Below are positions 61,387 to 61,946 of a stretch of DNA of 61,946 nt, in pieces. The translations under genes and the position numbers were made by a program. Position 1 is the stretch's first letter, and every line of letters starts with the position of its first letter. The stretch is from Cupriavidus sp. IDO (lineage in GTDB: Bacteria; Pseudomonadota; Gammaproteobacteria; Burkholderiales; Burkholderiaceae), in the NCBI RefSeq assembly GCF_000812465.1, contig NZ_JWMA01000073.1, positions 1 through 61,946 on the forward strand. Direction: 5' to 3'. Below the pieces are notes generated by a model that saw nothing but the letters and a program-made list of their open reading frames with translations, did no database searches and was not told the DNA's origin.

Positions 61387-61687
61387 ATCCCATCCCTCCG
61401 TTCCTTTCAGGGCGCCACCCATGTACAGCTCATATTGGAGTCGAAGCCCGAGTTGATAGGCAGGATTTCCTGCACGGGCGTCCAATCAATTCCGGATTGC
61501 AAAAGAGCATGTCGTCCGGCTAATTGCGGTTTACTGCAAGCTTTGCCCACAGCTCTTGGCACAACAGGTACCTAGCGAAGCTCCTCGAGAATGAGTCGGT
61601 GTCTGCCTTCCTTCGCCAAAGACATTCCGATTTGCTCTCAGAGTTCGAGTTAATCGTACAAACCGTATCATTGGATCAATAACCTCG
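61387..61687. other. Gene-free AT-richer stretch
   Basis: Nothing recognisable is seen. The base composition is lower in GC than the rest of the window, which suggests foreign DNA. Confidence 0.4.
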
Positions 61688-61848
61688 GAATGTGTTGCTG
61701 ATTTCTGGGACTTCGTCGGTGAAGCATTTGCGGGAGAACATCAAGGCGGCGCAAATCGCGCTGTCGGATGTGGTGCTTGCAGAGCTGGATGCGTTGGGTC
61801 GAGCCTGACGTATGCCAACAGCCGCTGTGCAGGTTCCCCGGCTGTCGC
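61688..61848 (+). repeat. 161-bp direct repeat, right copy (pdxI 3' fragment)
   Basis: It matches 56296-56456 at 159 of 161 positions. It encodes only the end of PdxI (SSVKHLRENIKAAQIALS and on to the stop) and is preceded by unrelated sequence, so it is not a gene. It ends exactly where a probable insertion sequence starts. Confidence 0.95.
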
Positions 61849-61946
61849 TGCGTATTCCGGTGATTGTGACCGGTCATTCCGGCATCGTGACCACGGATTC
61901 CGTTTTATCGTGACCGCTGTGTCCCTGCGGTTTCCGGTTGATTGTG
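61849..61946. mobile_element. Probable IS21-family terminus, cut by window end
   Basis: The sequence starts TGCGTATTCCGG and holds four loose copies of a 20-bp unit like ATTCCGGnnATCGTGACCG. IS21-family elements start with TG and carry multiple repeats at each end. No transposase lies in the window. Confidence 0.4.

Noticed and set aside
61102..61687. A tRNA or attachment site at the right end of the 5-kb segment
   Set aside because: No cloverleaf could be folded by eye. The only repeat with the left side is the pdxI end itself.

Overview
This GC-rich window comes from a beta-proteobacterium of the Burkholderiaceae, most like Cupriavidus or Ralstonia. The reasons are a minCDE operon beside corA, a Burkholderiales-type porin, a Bug/TctC solute-binding protein, paired LysR/MFS catabolic loci and dense coding with high third-position GC. 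No rRNA, tRNA or CRISPR array was seen. The left two thirds is ordinary chromosome; the right third (about 45-62 kb) is accessory, with broken genes, duplications and insertion sequences.

Regions: 1-2.5 kb holds a 5'-truncated dienelactone hydrolase and gatB. 2.6-10.7 kb is a minus-strand operon of a transglutaminase/DUF2126 giant, an ATP-grasp/alpha-E fusion, a second transglutaminase and a stand-alone alpha-E protein, a widely conserved but poorly understood peptide-modification set. 10.8-16.3 kb has a Sel1 protein, corA, minCDE and a porin, with clear terminators. 16.3-21.9 kb has a response-regulator remnant, a Bug protein, an EamA exporter whose 5' end is replaced by an IS607 recombinase scrap, its MarR regulator with palindromic operators, and an Fsr-type exporter with an AraC regulator.

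21.9-31.5 kb is a catabolic region around a GntR-controlled promoter: M20 amidohydrolase and FAH-family hydrolase on the minus strand; MFS importer, periplasmic serine hydrolase, an arylmalonate-decarboxylase-like enzyme, a hydantoinase and a hydantoin-racemase homologue lacking both catalytic cysteines on the plus strand. Its substrate cannot be read from sequence; a cyclic amide or ureide is the best inference. This is the best candidate for undescribed biochemistry. 31.6-39.1 kb holds glutathione peroxidase, an EmrB-type exporter, a CBS protein, a TetR/DUF2855 pair, dbpA and a DUF72 protein. 39.2-43.4 kb is a urate-degradation locus: uraD, a LysR regulator, an MFS transporter, a Tat-exported hydroxyisourate hydrolase and a cytoplasmic one.

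43.6-62 kb: a DUF4382 lipoprotein, a doubly frameshifted chemotaxis receptor whose tail recurs 2 kb downstream beyond a DUF6429/Fic module, a tandem pair of LprI-like membrane proteins, an LRAT-like protein, a MazG-like protein, a membrane-anchored Mrr-type nuclease with an IS5-family element just upstream, pdxI and ydcF, then a 5.2-kb segment bounded by a 161-bp direct repeat of the pdxI 3' end. That segment carries two XRE regulators, an MHS transporter, a DUF2958 protein and gene debris, and the window ends in a probable IS21-family terminus.
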